Shown here one piece after another: positions 8,327-16,520 of a stretch of 42,335 nt of DNA (its first letter is position 1; every line of letters starts with the position of its first letter). A model generated the notes under the pieces. The model was given only the letters and a program-made list of their open reading frames with translations, did not search any database and was not told where the DNA came from. The translations under genes and the position numbers were made by a program. The DNA lies in assembly GCA_017577365.1 (NCBI GenBank), contig PKRJ01000030.1, positions 1-42,335 on the forward strand, given 5' to 3'. The stretch is from Gammaproteobacteria bacterium. GTDB taxonomy: Bacteria; Pseudomonadota; Gammaproteobacteria; Steroidobacterales; Rariloculaceae.

Positions 8327-9541
8327 ATGAGTTCGATTGGACGACGCGGCGCGCTGGCCGCGCTGCTCGCGATGGTCTTAGCGCCGCTCGGCGCCCAGCA
8401 GAGCATTCCGATCCAGAACGGGGCGCCCGTCCCGCCGCCGGGGCTACCGGTTCCGCCGCTGCCGAACGAGCCCATCGTCTACCCGACCGCGGAAGGGATG
8501 GACATCCGGGTCTCGGTCGTCGCGCGCGGCCTCGAGAACCCTTGGAGCCTCGCTTTCTTACCGAACGGCGACATGCTCGTCACGGAGCGCAACGCCGGGC
8601 GGCTGCGCCTGATCCGCGACGGCGCGCTCGTGCCTGCGCCGGTTGCCGGCGTGCCCGAAGTTCGAGGCGTCGGTCTCTCGGGGTTGATGGACGTCGTGCT
8701 TCATCCGCGCTTCGACGAAACGCGCTTCGTCTATTTGAGCTACAACAAGCCGTTCGGCGAGCAGGCGGGATTGGCAGTCGCGCGCGGGCGATGGAACGGC
8801 CAAGCGCTGACCGACGTGCGGGATATCTTCGAGACGCGCGATGCAGGCAGCATCTCGCGGCTCGCGTTCGGCGCGGACGGCATGCTTTACGTCACGACGT
8901 TCGGCGGCACCGGCGACGCTGCCCAGGATCCTTCGAGCCTGGCCGGCAAGGTTCTGCGCCTGAGAGACGACGGGAGCGTGCCTCCCGACAACCCGTTCGT
9001 CGGCCGGTCGGGTTATCGCCCGGAAATCTTCACGATGGGGCATCGCAGCCCGCTGGGTCTCGCGCTGCATCCCGCGAGCGGGCAGCTATGGGAAGTCGAG
9101 ATGGGCCCGAACGGCGGCGACGAGCTCAACGTGCTCAGGCCGGGAGCGAACTACGGATGGCCGGTCGTGAGCTACGGGCGAACGTATCCGGGTCCGTGGC
9201 AATCCGAGAAGGGATCGACGCACGAGGGCTTCGAAGCTCCGCTCGTCTACTGGATGCCGTCGATCTCGACGTCCGGCCTCGCGTTCTACACCGGGAACCG
9301 CCTGCCGAAGTGGAAGGGCGACGTCTTCGTCGGCGGCATGCGCTACGGCGAGATTCCGGGCACGGGCAGACTCGAGCGCGTGCTGTTCAACGAGAACATG
9401 GAAGAGCTTCGTCGCGAATCGCTTCTCGTGGATCTGCGCCAGCGTATTCGCGACGTTCGCCAAGGACCGGACGAGCTGCTCTACCTCGTGACGGATCACG
9501 CGACCGACGGTGCCGTGCTGCGCATAGAGCCGGCGAACTGA
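8327..9541 (+). CDS. Exported PQQ-dependent sugar dehydrogenase (glucose/sorbosone dehydrogenase family)
   Basis: ATG 8327 is preceded by GGGGGGA and gives a signal peptide (GALAALLAMVLAPLGAQQ). The 404-residue protein shows the soluble six-bladed quinoprotein fold: NPWSLAFLPNGDMLVTER near the N-terminus, then MGHRSPLGLALHP, WEVEMGPNGGDELN and GANYGWP, and DELLYLVTD at the end. Relatives such as E. coli YliI oxidise aldose sugars with PQQ in the periplasm, passing electrons to carriers. A proline-rich linker (PVPPPGLPVPPLP) follows the signal. No PQQ synthesis genes lie in the window. Confidence 0.9.
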   Translation: MSSIGRRGALAALLAMVLAPLGAQQSIPIQNGAPVPPPGLPVPPLPNEPIVYPTAEGMDIRVSVVARGLENPWSLAFLPNGDMLVTERNAGRLRLIRDGALVPAPVAGVPEVRGVGLSGLMDVVLHPRFDETRFVYLSYNKPFGEQAGLAVARGRWNGQALTDVRDIFETRDAGSISRLAFGADGMLYVTTFGGTGDAAQDPSSLAGKVLRLRDDGSVPPDNPFVGRSGYRPEIFTMGHRSPLGLALHPASGQLWEVEMGPNGGDELNVLRPGANYGWPVVSYGRTYPGPWQSEKGSTHEGFEAPLVYWMPSISTSGLAFYTGNRLPKWKGDVFVGGMRYGEIPGTGRLERVLFNENMEELRRESLLVDLRQRIRDVRQGPDELLYLVTDHATDGAVLRIEPAN

Positions 9542-9623
9542 GTGAGCGATAGCCGCACGCGGGGGACGGCTTCGCGACGCGGCGATTCGCTTGCCGGGTA
9601 GAGACTCTACCTGGGCGCTGCTC

Positions 9624-9854
9624 TTAGTACGCGCACTGACACTCTGCCGTGATCGCGACGATTCGGCACGAAAGCGGCGCGCCGCTCAGGCATCGATATC
9701 GGTCGAGCTCGCGCCGGCTCGTCTCGATGTAGTCGAAAGCGTCGAGATAGATCTTCGTCGGATCGAGCCGTTGCGCTGGTTCGGATGCGAGGCCGCCGGC
9801 GCTGCATCCACCCACCACTGTTGCAAGCACCGCCATCGTCCATGCTGTTTGCAT
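9624..9854 (-). CDS. Small cysteine-containing lipoprotein, family not recognised
   Basis: From the ATG at 9854 the product is 76 residues. GGAGG lies 8 bases upstream, and the N-terminus is a lipoprotein signal (MQTAWTMAVLATVVGGC, lipobox V-G-G-C), so membrane anchoring is expected. The mature part has four further Cys near its C-terminus (spread over the last 30 residues), suggesting disulfides. An in-frame ATG at 9944 exists but would bury the signal. It is isolated: the sugar dehydrogenase ends 82 bases away, convergent to it. No function is assigned. Confidence 0.55.
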   Translation of the reverse strand: MQTAWTMAVLATVVGGCSAGGLASEPAQRLDPTKIYLDAFDYIETSRRELDRYRCLSGAPLSCRIVAITAECQCAY

Positions 9855-10348
9855 CTTGGCTGCCTCCGTGCCGCGCCGGAAACGCAGGGCCGACGGGCTC
9901 GCCAGTCGCGCTCCGGCGAGAAAGACGCGAAGAGCACCAACCATGCCAAAGGGTATCGACGTCGAATGGGCGGACGTGCTGAAGTACGCATCGATACGCG
10001 CGATGCCGCTATCGATTCGTTACGGAAACGACGGCGCTCGACTCATTACCTCGCGCCGCGAAACGTCATCGTATCGGCGAAACGCGTTCGAGCCTCGCGC
10101 GTCGCTCTCGCCACAGTCTCGCTCACGCATACGTAACATCCGAAAGAATCGCCTGTGCGCGGGTAATGCTGCTTGTGGTGGGTTGGCGACATGCTGTAGC
10201 ATCCGACACCGCTAGCGAACCGAGTAACTCGGTTCGCGCAACAGAGGGGGGCACGGACATCATTTGAGTCCAGCCGAGTCGAGAGCCATGGATGCTCCCG
10301 TTTCGGCGGCGCGCATTCAGCGGAACGCGAGGACGCAGAGTTTCGGCT
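9855..10348. other. Gene-poor stretch between the small lipoprotein and the membrane-protein pair
   Basis: These 494 bases hold upstream sequence for two divergent genes. Open frames here have no ribosome site and look like high-GC shadows. The one clear structure is the palindrome at 10215-10237. No tRNA or known RNA was recognised. Confidence 0.5.
10215..10237. promoter_or_regulatory. 23-base palindrome upstream of the membrane-protein pair
   Basis: GCGAACCGAG (10215-10224) and CTCGGTTCGC (10228-10237) are perfect inverse complements around TAA. The element lies 111 bases before the first membrane-protein start. It could be an operator or, as RNA, a very tight hairpin. No T-run follows, so a terminator is less likely. 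Confidence 0.45.
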
Positions 10349-10864
10349 ATGGGAGATTTCATCCAGTTTATCGAAAACAGTGCGGTCGCGGTTTGGGTCC
10401 GCGAGTCGCCGTCGATCTTCGCCTACACTTCGATTCTGTCGCTGCACGCGATGGGCTTGGCGGTCGTCGTCGGGCTCGGCAGTGTCGTGTCGTTGCGATT
10501 GCTCGGATTTTTCAAGGATCTGCCGGTGGCGCCGCTGCTGCGGCTCTTTCCGGTGATGTGGATCGGCTTCACCGTCAACGCGATCTCGGGTCTCTTGCTG
10601 CTCGCGGCGAACATGTCGAACATGCTCGCGAACGTGATGTTCATCATCAAGATCGTGCTGATCGCCGTCGCGCTGGTGAACATGGAGCTGCTGCGTCATC
10701 GTCTCACCGCGTACGCGCAGGCGGGTGAAGCGCCGTCGGAACAGATCAGCGCAATCCCGCAGATTCGCGCTCTCGCCGCGAGCGCGATCGTCTTGTGGGT
10801 TGCCGTGATCATCGCGGGCCGCTTGACGGCGTACCCGAATTTCGTCGCCGCGCTCTTCAGCTAG
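10349..10864 (+). CDS. Four-helix integral membrane protein (DUF6644-like), first of a pair
   Basis: The 171-residue product from ATG 10349 has four hydrophobic segments (about residues 25-50, 65-88, 95-118 and 148-168). Its charge and motif layout (SLHAMGLAVVVGLGSVVSLRLLGF, then GFTVNAISGLLLLAANM) matches the next gene, so the two are likely duplicates. The resemblance to DUF6644-type proteins is from memory and tentative. No catalytic motif is visible; buried His44 in the first helix could be a metal or heme ligand. It is followed after 12 bases by its paralogue. Confidence 0.72.
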   Translation: MGDFIQFIENSAVAVWVRESPSIFAYTSILSLHAMGLAVVVGLGSVVSLRLLGFFKDLPVAPLLRLFPVMWIGFTVNAISGLLLLAANMSNMLANVMFIIKIVLIAVALVNMELLRHRLTAYAQAGEAPSEQISAIPQIRALAASAIVLWVAVIIAGRLTAYPNFVAALFS

Positions 10865-10876
10865 GGGACTCGCGTC

Positions 10877-11395
10877 ATGGAGTTTTTGGCTAATCTGCTC
10901 GAGAGCACGAATCTCGGTACTTTCGTCAACGCCTACGATTGGGTGTGGCCGCTGTGCGAGATTTTCCACTTCGTCGGCATGGCCGCCCTGATCGGCACGG
11001 TCGGCCTCGTGGACTTGCGCATCCTCGGCTTCGCGAAGTCGATTCCGATCGCCGCGCTGGAGAAGCTGGTGCCGATTGGCGTCGTGGGTTTCTTCTTCAA
11101 CCTCGTCAGCGGGTTCATCTTCGTCGCGGGCAATCCGGTCGGCGGACCGATCGAGTATCTGGAGAACCTGTCGCTGCAGCTGAAGTTGCTGTTGATCCTG
11201 ATCGCGGGCATCAACGTGCTGATCTACTACTTCGGCGGCATCGCGCGGCAAGCGGATGCCGTTCCGCCGGGCGGAGATGCGCCGCGCTCGGCGAAGGTCG
11301 TCGCGGCGACGTCGTTGATCGCGTGGTTCGGCGTGATCTTCTTCGGCCGCATGATCATGTACAACGACACGTTGCTCTACGCGCTCGGGCTCTGA
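10877..11395 (+). CDS. Four-helix integral membrane protein (DUF6644-like), second of a pair
   Basis: The 172-residue product has four membrane segments and the same scheme as its neighbour: an N-terminal amphipathic stretch, FHFVGMAALIGTVGLVDLRILGF, a P-x-G-V-V-G-F turn, an N-x-V-S-G helix, and a last helix ending FGRMIMY. The conserved His in helix 1 (IFHFVGM) and the D/S-L-R-L-L/I-L-G-F motif are shared. AGGGGA precedes the ATG by 9 bases. The two probably form a heteromeric inner-membrane complex; this is inference from co-transcription and duplication. Confidence 0.75.
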   Translation: MEFLANLLESTNLGTFVNAYDWVWPLCEIFHFVGMAALIGTVGLVDLRILGFAKSIPIAALEKLVPIGVVGFFFNLVSGFIFVAGNPVGGPIEYLENLSLQLKLLLILIAGINVLIYYFGGIARQADAVPPGGDAPRSAKVVAATSLIAWFGVIFFGRMIMYNDTLLYALGL

Positions 11396-11430
11396 CGAGA
11401 GCGCGTTACGGCCCGTCGACGGTGTGTTCG

Positions 11431-11461
11431 CCGGCCCGCCCGCGAAAGCGGCGCGGGCCGG
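11431..11461. terminator. Long GAAA-loop hairpin between convergent genes
   Basis: CCGGCCCGC (11431-11439) plus CCGC (11440-11443) pair with GCGG (11448-11451) and GCGGGCCGG (11453-11461), one bulged C, around a GAAA tetraloop. This 13-bp stem sits between the ends of the membrane-protein pair (+) and the thioredoxin lipoprotein (-), so it can serve as a two-way terminator. A T-run is lacking apart from a short TTTC. Confidence 0.6.
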
Positions 11462-11527
11462 TGTCGTTTCGGGAGTGTCGTCGTGAGGTAGGCTTCTTGC
11501 CGAAACGCGCGGATGCGGCGACGGCGC

Positions 11528-13165
11528 TCAGGCGTCGTGCTGCGCGCCGACGGCGAGGAAAGCCTTGCAGCTCGCGAGCGCGTCGTTCTCGTGCTCCGGG
11601 ATGCCGTCACAGATCGAGGACATGCGACGGCGCAGCGCGTCCAGCGTGTCGTCGCGCCCGGGCTCGGCCGCCCATTCCCGCAGGCTCTCGTCGAGCGTCT
11701 CGAGACGGGCGCGTGTGCGGCGATAGATCTTGTCCGGGCCCTCGAGCTCGCCAAGCACGTCGAGCGCAGCGTCGCGGATCGCGGCCTCGTCCTCGGGAAA
11801 CATGCGTAGCAAGCCGCGCACCCAATTCACGCCCCACTGGAAGCGCGTCGCGGGGCCCGACGAGGCGCGGTAGGCGCGCTCGAGCCACGCGATCGCGGCG
11901 CCGTATCGGCCCATCATCTCGTCGAGCCAGGCGAGATCGGCCATGTGGTAATAGGGGGTGCGAGAGCTCGCGAGCTCGTTCTCGGCGATCGCGTATGCCG
12001 ACTCGATGTCGCCGAGGGCGACGAGCAGATTGATCGCGCCGTTGACGGCGCCGCGTCTCGCGGGCGATGCGCCGACTTCGCCCAAGGTCTCGTCCACGGC
12101 ACGCCGCGCGTCGGCCGCGAGTGAAGCAGGCACGCCTGTAGGATCGAGCGCGGAGAACGCCTGCATCTTGCTGCGGAGCGCGGCGAGCCGGTCGCCGGGG
12201 CTGAAGCGCGCATCGCGCGCCGCCTCGTCCATCGTGTGCGTCCAAGCCTCGAGCAAATCGCGCGTATGCTCGGGCTCCAGCGTTTTGGCCGCGCTGAAGT
12301 ACTCGTCGCCGAGCTCGCGCAGCGCGTCGGCGATCGCGACCGAGCGCTCGGGATCGGTGACGATCTCGCGCACGCCGCGGACGAGCCGGCGCTGCCACGC
12401 GATCGCGTCGGGCGATTCCGCCGTCGATTGGACGGCGAAAGCGGCCGCGGCCACCGTCAAGCGGGCGCTCTCGACCGGCATGTGACCCGCGCACGCATCC
12501 GCGGCTTTCTCGAGCGCCGCGGCGAGCTCCAGCGCGCGCTCGTCGGAGGCGTCTTCGAGGCCCCAGCCGTTGTAAGCGAGCCGGCGGCAGTCGTTCTCCG
12601 AAAGCCGCGCGGAGCGGGCCGCCGCGAGCACGTCGTCGAGCGGGCGCACGTCGCCGAGCACGAGGTCGAGCATCTCGGCATAGACTTCGAGCGGCATGCC
12701 TCCGGCGATGCGCGCGAGCTCAGTGCGGTCGGGCGCGAGCGCGAGCACCGTCGGGTAGCCGGCCACGCCGAAGATCTCGGCCCAGCGTTGTGCGCCCGCG
12801 TCATCGCCGTCGAGATAGACGGGAACGAGCAGCGAGAGCTTTCGGGCCACGTCGTCGCGCGAAAACACGTGCGCCTCGAGATCCGCACAGTAGGGACACC
12901 ATTCCGCACCCCAATAGAGCAGCACCGGCTTGCTCTCGGCATGCGCCGTAGCGAACGCGGCGTCGATCTCGCCGCGCAGCCAGCCGGCGATCGCGTCACG
13001 GCTCGGCGCACGGGTCGGCTTGGGCAGGGCGGCGGACGGCGCCGCGTCGTCCGTTTGCGGTGCGAAGCTTGCCGTTTCCGCCGGGCTCGGCGGGCTTTCG
13101 CCGCACGCCGCGCATGCGGCGGCGATCACGAAAGAAAGGGGGAGCAACTGTCGCCGCTGCGTCAT
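11528..13165 (-). CDS. Thioredoxin-fold lipoprotein with long helical (TPR-like) C-terminus
   Basis: ATG 13165 follows AAGGAGA and opens a signal with candidate lipidation Cys at 18 or 21 (AAACAACGES), giving 545 residues. A thioredoxin-like domain occupies about residues 60-185, with active site W-C-P-Y-C (Cys90, Cys93) and the cis-proline region GYPTV. Residues 200-545 are alpha-helical and Ala/Leu/Arg-rich, suggesting TPR-like repeats. A periplasmic thiol oxidoreductase or reductase tied to a protein-binding scaffold is the likely role. A longer in-frame start at 13399 has no ribosome site and would hide the signal. Confidence 0.82.
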   Translation of the reverse strand: MTQRRQLLPLSFVIAAACAACGESPPSPAETASFAPQTDDAAPSAALPKPTRAPSRDAIAGWLRGEIDAAFATAHAESKPVLLYWGAEWCPYCADLEAHVFSRDDVARKLSLLVPVYLDGDDAGAQRWAEIFGVAGYPTVLALAPDRTELARIAGGMPLEVYAEMLDLVLGDVRPLDDVLAAARSARLSENDCRRLAYNGWGLEDASDERALELAAALEKAADACAGHMPVESARLTVAAAAFAVQSTAESPDAIAWQRRLVRGVREIVTDPERSVAIADALRELGDEYFSAAKTLEPEHTRDLLEAWTHTMDEAARDARFSPGDRLAALRSKMQAFSALDPTGVPASLAADARRAVDETLGEVGASPARRGAVNGAINLLVALGDIESAYAIAENELASSRTPYYHMADLAWLDEMMGRYGAAIAWLERAYRASSGPATRFQWGVNWVRGLLRMFPEDEAAIRDAALDVLGELEGPDKIYRRTRARLETLDESLREWAAEPGRDDTLDALRRRMSSICDGIPEHENDALASCKAFLAVGAQHDA

Positions 13166-13346
13166 CGGTTTCTCCTTACCGGTCGTGAAACGGTATCGCC
13201 TCGGCCACGGGGCCGCTCGAGACCATAGCCAGGATGGTATAGGCAGTTTCCCCAGCGAGCATCTGCCCCGGCGCTGGAGCGGTTGAGCTACAATGTCGAG
13301 CCAACGCCTGACTCTTATGTCAATCTCGCGTTCATAGAGGAATACC

Positions 13347-14240
13347 GTGAGCAACTTCGAGACGCAATTGAGAAAGATGCGCAGCGAGAAGGGATTCATC
13401 GCTGCATTGGATCAGAGCGGGGGCAGCACGCCGAAGGCGCTGCGCCTCTACGGCATCGACGAAAGCGCCTGGTCCACCGAGGAGCAAATGTTCGATCTGA
13501 TCCATCAGATGCGAACCCGAATCATCACGAGCCCGGCGTTCAACGGCGACCGGATCCTCGGTGCGATACTCTTCGAGCGCACGATGGACAGCGAGATCGA
13601 AGGTCGGCCGACGGCGGACTATCTGTGGGACGTCAAGAAGGTCGTGCCATTTTTGAAGGTCGATAAAGGTCTCGCCGCCGAGAGCGACGGCGTGCAGCTG
13701 ATGAAGCCGATCGACAATCTCGATTCGCTGCTTGCGAAAGCGAAGGGCAAGAACATCTTCGGAACGAAGATGCGATCGGTGATCAAGCAAGCCAACGAGG
13801 CGGGTATTCGCGCGATTGTCGAGCAGCAGTTCGAATACGCGCGCCAAATCTTGCAGACGGGCTTGATTCCGATCGTCGAGCCGGAGGTCGACATCCACTG
13901 CCCGGACAAGGCTCGCGCCGAGGAGCTGCTGAAGAAGGGCATTCGCGCCGAGCTCGACAAGCTCGATCCGGATCGGCCGGTCATGCTGAAGCTGACGCTG
14001 CCCGACGTGGACAACTTCTACCGCGACCTCATCGAGCACCCGCGCGTCTTGCGCGTCGTCGCGCTCTCGGGCGGTTATACGCGCGCCGAGGCCAACGAGC
14101 GTCTGGCGCGTCAGAACGGCATGGTCGCGAGCTTCTCGCGAGCGCTCGTCGAGGGGCTGACTGCGCAGCAGTCGGACGAGGAGTTCAATCGCGCGCTCGA
14201 CGAGTCGATCGAGAGCATCTATCGCGCGTCGATCACCTGA
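13347..14240 (+). CDS. fda: Class I fructose-bisphosphate aldolase
   Basis: The 297-residue protein fits the bacterial class I aldolase family (EC 4.1.2.13), which cleaves fructose 1,6-bisphosphate to dihydroxyacetone phosphate and glyceraldehyde 3-phosphate through a lysine Schiff base. Visible landmarks are FIAALDQSGGSTPKAL, VPFLKVDKGL, IPIVEPEVDI and MLKLTLPD; Lys215 in the last is the probable Schiff-base lysine, and ALSGGY is the phosphate-binding loop. Start is GTG 13347 after AGAGGA. A TACAAT hexamer at 13289-13294 could be the -10 box, but no good -35 is seen. It is a single gene, divergent from the thioredoxin lipoprotein. The symbol follows the staphylococcal name. Confidence 0.93.
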   Translation: MSNFETQLRKMRSEKGFIAALDQSGGSTPKALRLYGIDESAWSTEEQMFDLIHQMRTRIITSPAFNGDRILGAILFERTMDSEIEGRPTADYLWDVKKVVPFLKVDKGLAAESDGVQLMKPIDNLDSLLAKAKGKNIFGTKMRSVIKQANEAGIRAIVEQQFEYARQILQTGLIPIVEPEVDIHCPDKARAEELLKKGIRAELDKLDPDRPVMLKLTLPDVDNFYRDLIEHPRVLRVVALSGGYTRAEANERLARQNGMVASFSRALVEGLTAQQSDEEFNRALDESIESIYRASIT

Positions 14241-14261
14241 GCCCGGAAGGACCGATCCGAG

Positions 14262-14301
14262 AGGGTCTGACCCTGTTCCAACGGAAATAGGGTCAGACCC
14301 T
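14262..14301. repeat. AGGGTCTGACCCT palindromic repeat element
   Basis: AGGGTCTGACCCT (14262-14274) and AGGGTCAGACCCT (14289-14301) are exact inverse complements. Each arm is also nearly self-palindromic, and the loop contains a TTCC/GGAA pair. Sequences of this GGGTCTGACCC type recur in intergenic regions of many gammaproteobacteria and are often linked with REP-type (RAYT) transposases. Here it lies between two convergent genes and may also end transcription. Confidence 0.7.
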
Positions 14302-14309
14302 GGCTTCGA

Positions 14310-14870
14310 TCACTCGTTGCCGCGGTAGCGTCCGACGTAGGCCGCTTTCGCGAGGACCTTACCCTTCATCGCTTCGAGCAGCTCCGCGCGGCCGGCGGTC
14401 TCCGGCAGATCCAACGTGTCGTTCAGCGCATAAAGCTCGAACACGTAATGGTGATAGCGCGGACCCGGAGGCGCGCCAGGACCCATGTACTCGTTGGTGC
14501 CGCGGATATTTCGGCCTTGCACGGCACCCTCGGGGAGTCCTCCTTCGGGAATGCCGCCGGCCTCCGCCGGTATGTTCCAGACGATCCAGTGCAGCACGTC
14601 GTCGGTGCCGCCGCCGAGCGCGACATCGATATCGTGGAAGATGATCGCGTAGCTGACCGTGCCTTCCGGCGCATTCGAGAACGTGAAGCCCGGCTGCACG
14701 TTCTCGCCGCGGACGACGTACTTGTCCGGGATGATCCCGCCGTCCTCGAACGCGTCGGAGCTCATGACGAGCTGCGGAAGCCGGAATCCGCCGCCTTGTG
14801 CCGCCGCGGGTTGAGGAAGGGCAATCACCGCCGCCAGCGTGAAGATCACGCTCAAGACCCGAGAAGTCAT
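14310..14870 (-). CDS. Secreted YbhB/YbcL-type PEBP family protein
   Basis: The 186-residue protein has a signal peptide (VIFTLAAVIALPQPAAAQ) and a phosphatidylethanolamine-binding-protein fold: SYAIIFHDIDVALGGGTDDVLHWIVWNIP, GPGAPPGPRYHHYVFELYAL and a C-terminal KVLAKAAYVGRYRG. The Asp, His and Pro-Gly-Pro-Arg-Tyr-His cluster forms the family's anion-binding pocket. GGGAGGA precedes the start. Bacterial members have unknown ligands; kinase-inhibitor naming comes from the eukaryotic RKIP relatives and should not be taken as function. Confidence 0.92.
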   Translation of the reverse strand: MTSRVLSVIFTLAAVIALPQPAAAQGGGFRLPQLVMSSDAFEDGGIIPDKYVVRGENVQPGFTFSNAPEGTVSYAIIFHDIDVALGGGTDDVLHWIVWNIPAEAGGIPEGGLPEGAVQGRNIRGTNEYMGPGAPPGPRYHHYVFELYALNDTLDLPETAGRAELLEAMKGKVLAKAAYVGRYRGNE

Positions 14871-14991
14871 GAGAATCCTCCCTGTGTCGTTCTCGGCGCG
14901 AGTATAGCAGGCGGCCGAGAAAGGCCGGCGGCATGAAAGGTTCCGGCTGCCGATGGACCTTCGACCGCCGCCGGCTCGGGCGGCTCCGGCT

Positions 14992-16449
14992 CTACAACGT
15001 ATAGAGATAGCGAACGAGGTCCTGCTTCTCTTGGGCGTTCAGCTGGAGCCCGAGCACGAGGTTGAAGAACTCCACGGCGTCGTCGAGGGTCAACAAGCGT
15101 CCGTCGTGCAGATACGGCGGGCTGTCCTTGATGCCGCGCAGCGGGAAGGTCTTCGTGGGGCCGCCGTCGGACATTTTCCGTCCGTTGACGATCTCGTCCT
15201 CGTTGTAGAAACGCTCGACCTTGAGGTCATGCATGAAGTTGTCGCTGAAGATCGGCGGCGGATGACATTCGAAGCAGCGGCCCTTGCCGAAGAAGATCTG
15301 CTCGCCGCGCAGCTCCTGCTCGGTCGCCAGCTCGGGATCGAGCCTGCCGAACGGGTCGAGCTTCGGCGCCGGCGGAAAGTCGAGGATCTCCTGAAACTCG
15401 GCCATCGCGTGCACTTCGCTGCCGCGCTCGAGGAAGTTCACGCCCTTCTTCTGCGCGATCACGATGTCTCCGTCGAAGTACGCGGCACGCTGCTCGAACT
15501 CCGTGAAGTCCTCGACGGTTCGAAGCGCGCGCTGCGAGCCGAACAGCCGCTGCTGCTGCACGCCGCGCAGCGTCGGCGTGTCGATGCGGCGGCGCACTTC
15601 CTGCGGACGAATATCGCCGACGAGGTGAGTCGACGCGTTCGTATGGCCGTTCGCATGACAGTCGAAGCACGAGACGCCGAGATGCGGCTTCTCGCTGCGC
15701 CGATCGTTCGTCATGTTGAACTGCTGCTGCGGAAACGGGCTCACGAGCAGACGCAGTCCTTCCAGCTGCTTCGGGTTCAGAATGCCGTTGAAGAGCTCGA
15801 AAAAGTTCTGCGTCGTGACGAGCTGCCCCTGCGACACGTCGCCGAGCTCGGGTCGCGTGGTCAGGAAAATGGGCGGCGGGAACTCGGGCAGGAAATGCTC
15901 GGGAATGTCGAACTCGACGTCGAAGCGGTTCAGATCGCGTTGCTCTTGCGCGAGGATCTCGTCGATGTGGTGCTGGGGGAAGACCATGCCGCCTTCCTCG
16001 TGGAACGGATGCGGCAGAGGCTTGAACCCTTCGGGAAAGAGGTTTCGCGCGGCGATCTCCGATCTCGGCATCGCCGCGAGCTCCTCCCAGGAGCTCACGC
16101 CTTCCGGCAGCCGGACCCGGACGCCGCCTTGCACGGGCTTGCCGCGCGTCATCGTCACGCCTTGGACCGGCCGGTCCGATAGGTCGTAGCGCTGCTCGAG
16201 GAGATTCCTCGCGCGCTCCATGACCTCTTCCTTGCGGGCGCTGAATTCCTCGTAGATCTCCTGAAACGGACGCTCGAGCGCGACGGGCATATAGCTGGTT
16301 GCGCCGCGGGCGGGCTGGGCTTCGGGTGGATCGTCCTGCGCCGGCTGTTGAGCGCTCGCAGCGCAGGCCGCAACGACCGTCGCCACACAGACACCGAGCC
16401 TCGTTCGGCGAAGCACGTATTCGCAGGGGCGGCGAGAATCTCTGGACAT
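14992..16449 (-). CDS. Exported di-heme c-type cytochrome, MauG/cytochrome-c-peroxidase-related
   Basis: The 485-residue product starts at ATG 16449 behind AGGAGA and has a signal peptide (CVATVVAACAASAQ). Two heme c motifs are seen: CFDCH at residues 261-265 and CFECH at 392-396. The C-terminal part carries the peroxidase-like pattern T-F-P-L-R-G-I-K-D-S-P-P-Y-L-H-D-G and LDDAVEFFN. The roughly 230-residue N-terminal region has no heme and is not recognised by me. An oxidoreductase or peroxidase in the periplasm is likely. It lies 121 bases upstream of the PEBP gene, same strand. Confidence 0.82.
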   Translation of the reverse strand: MSRDSRRPCEYVLRRTRLGVCVATVVAACAASAQQPAQDDPPEAQPARGATSYMPVALERPFQEIYEEFSARKEEVMERARNLLEQRYDLSDRPVQGVTMTRGKPVQGGVRVRLPEGVSSWEELAAMPRSEIAARNLFPEGFKPLPHPFHEEGGMVFPQHHIDEILAQEQRDLNRFDVEFDIPEHFLPEFPPPIFLTTRPELGDVSQGQLVTTQNFFELFNGILNPKQLEGLRLLVSPFPQQQFNMTNDRRSEKPHLGVSCFDCHANGHTNASTHLVGDIRPQEVRRRIDTPTLRGVQQQRLFGSQRALRTVEDFTEFEQRAAYFDGDIVIAQKKGVNFLERGSEVHAMAEFQEILDFPPAPKLDPFGRLDPELATEQELRGEQIFFGKGRCFECHPPPIFSDNFMHDLKVERFYNEDEIVNGRKMSDGGPTKTFPLRGIKDSPPYLHDGRLLTLDDAVEFFNLVLGLQLNAQEKQDLVRYLYTL

Positions 16450-16520
16450 CGGCTAAGTCTCCTGCTACGGATGACGCTGTCCCGTGAAAGGGCCGTACCC
16501 GCGTTTCGCGGGACCCACAG

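Noticed and set aside
10046..11251. 401-codon minus-strand frame opposite the membrane-protein pair
   Set aside because: The plus strand encodes clear membrane helices with good starts; the reverse product is His/Asp/Arg-rich low complexity.
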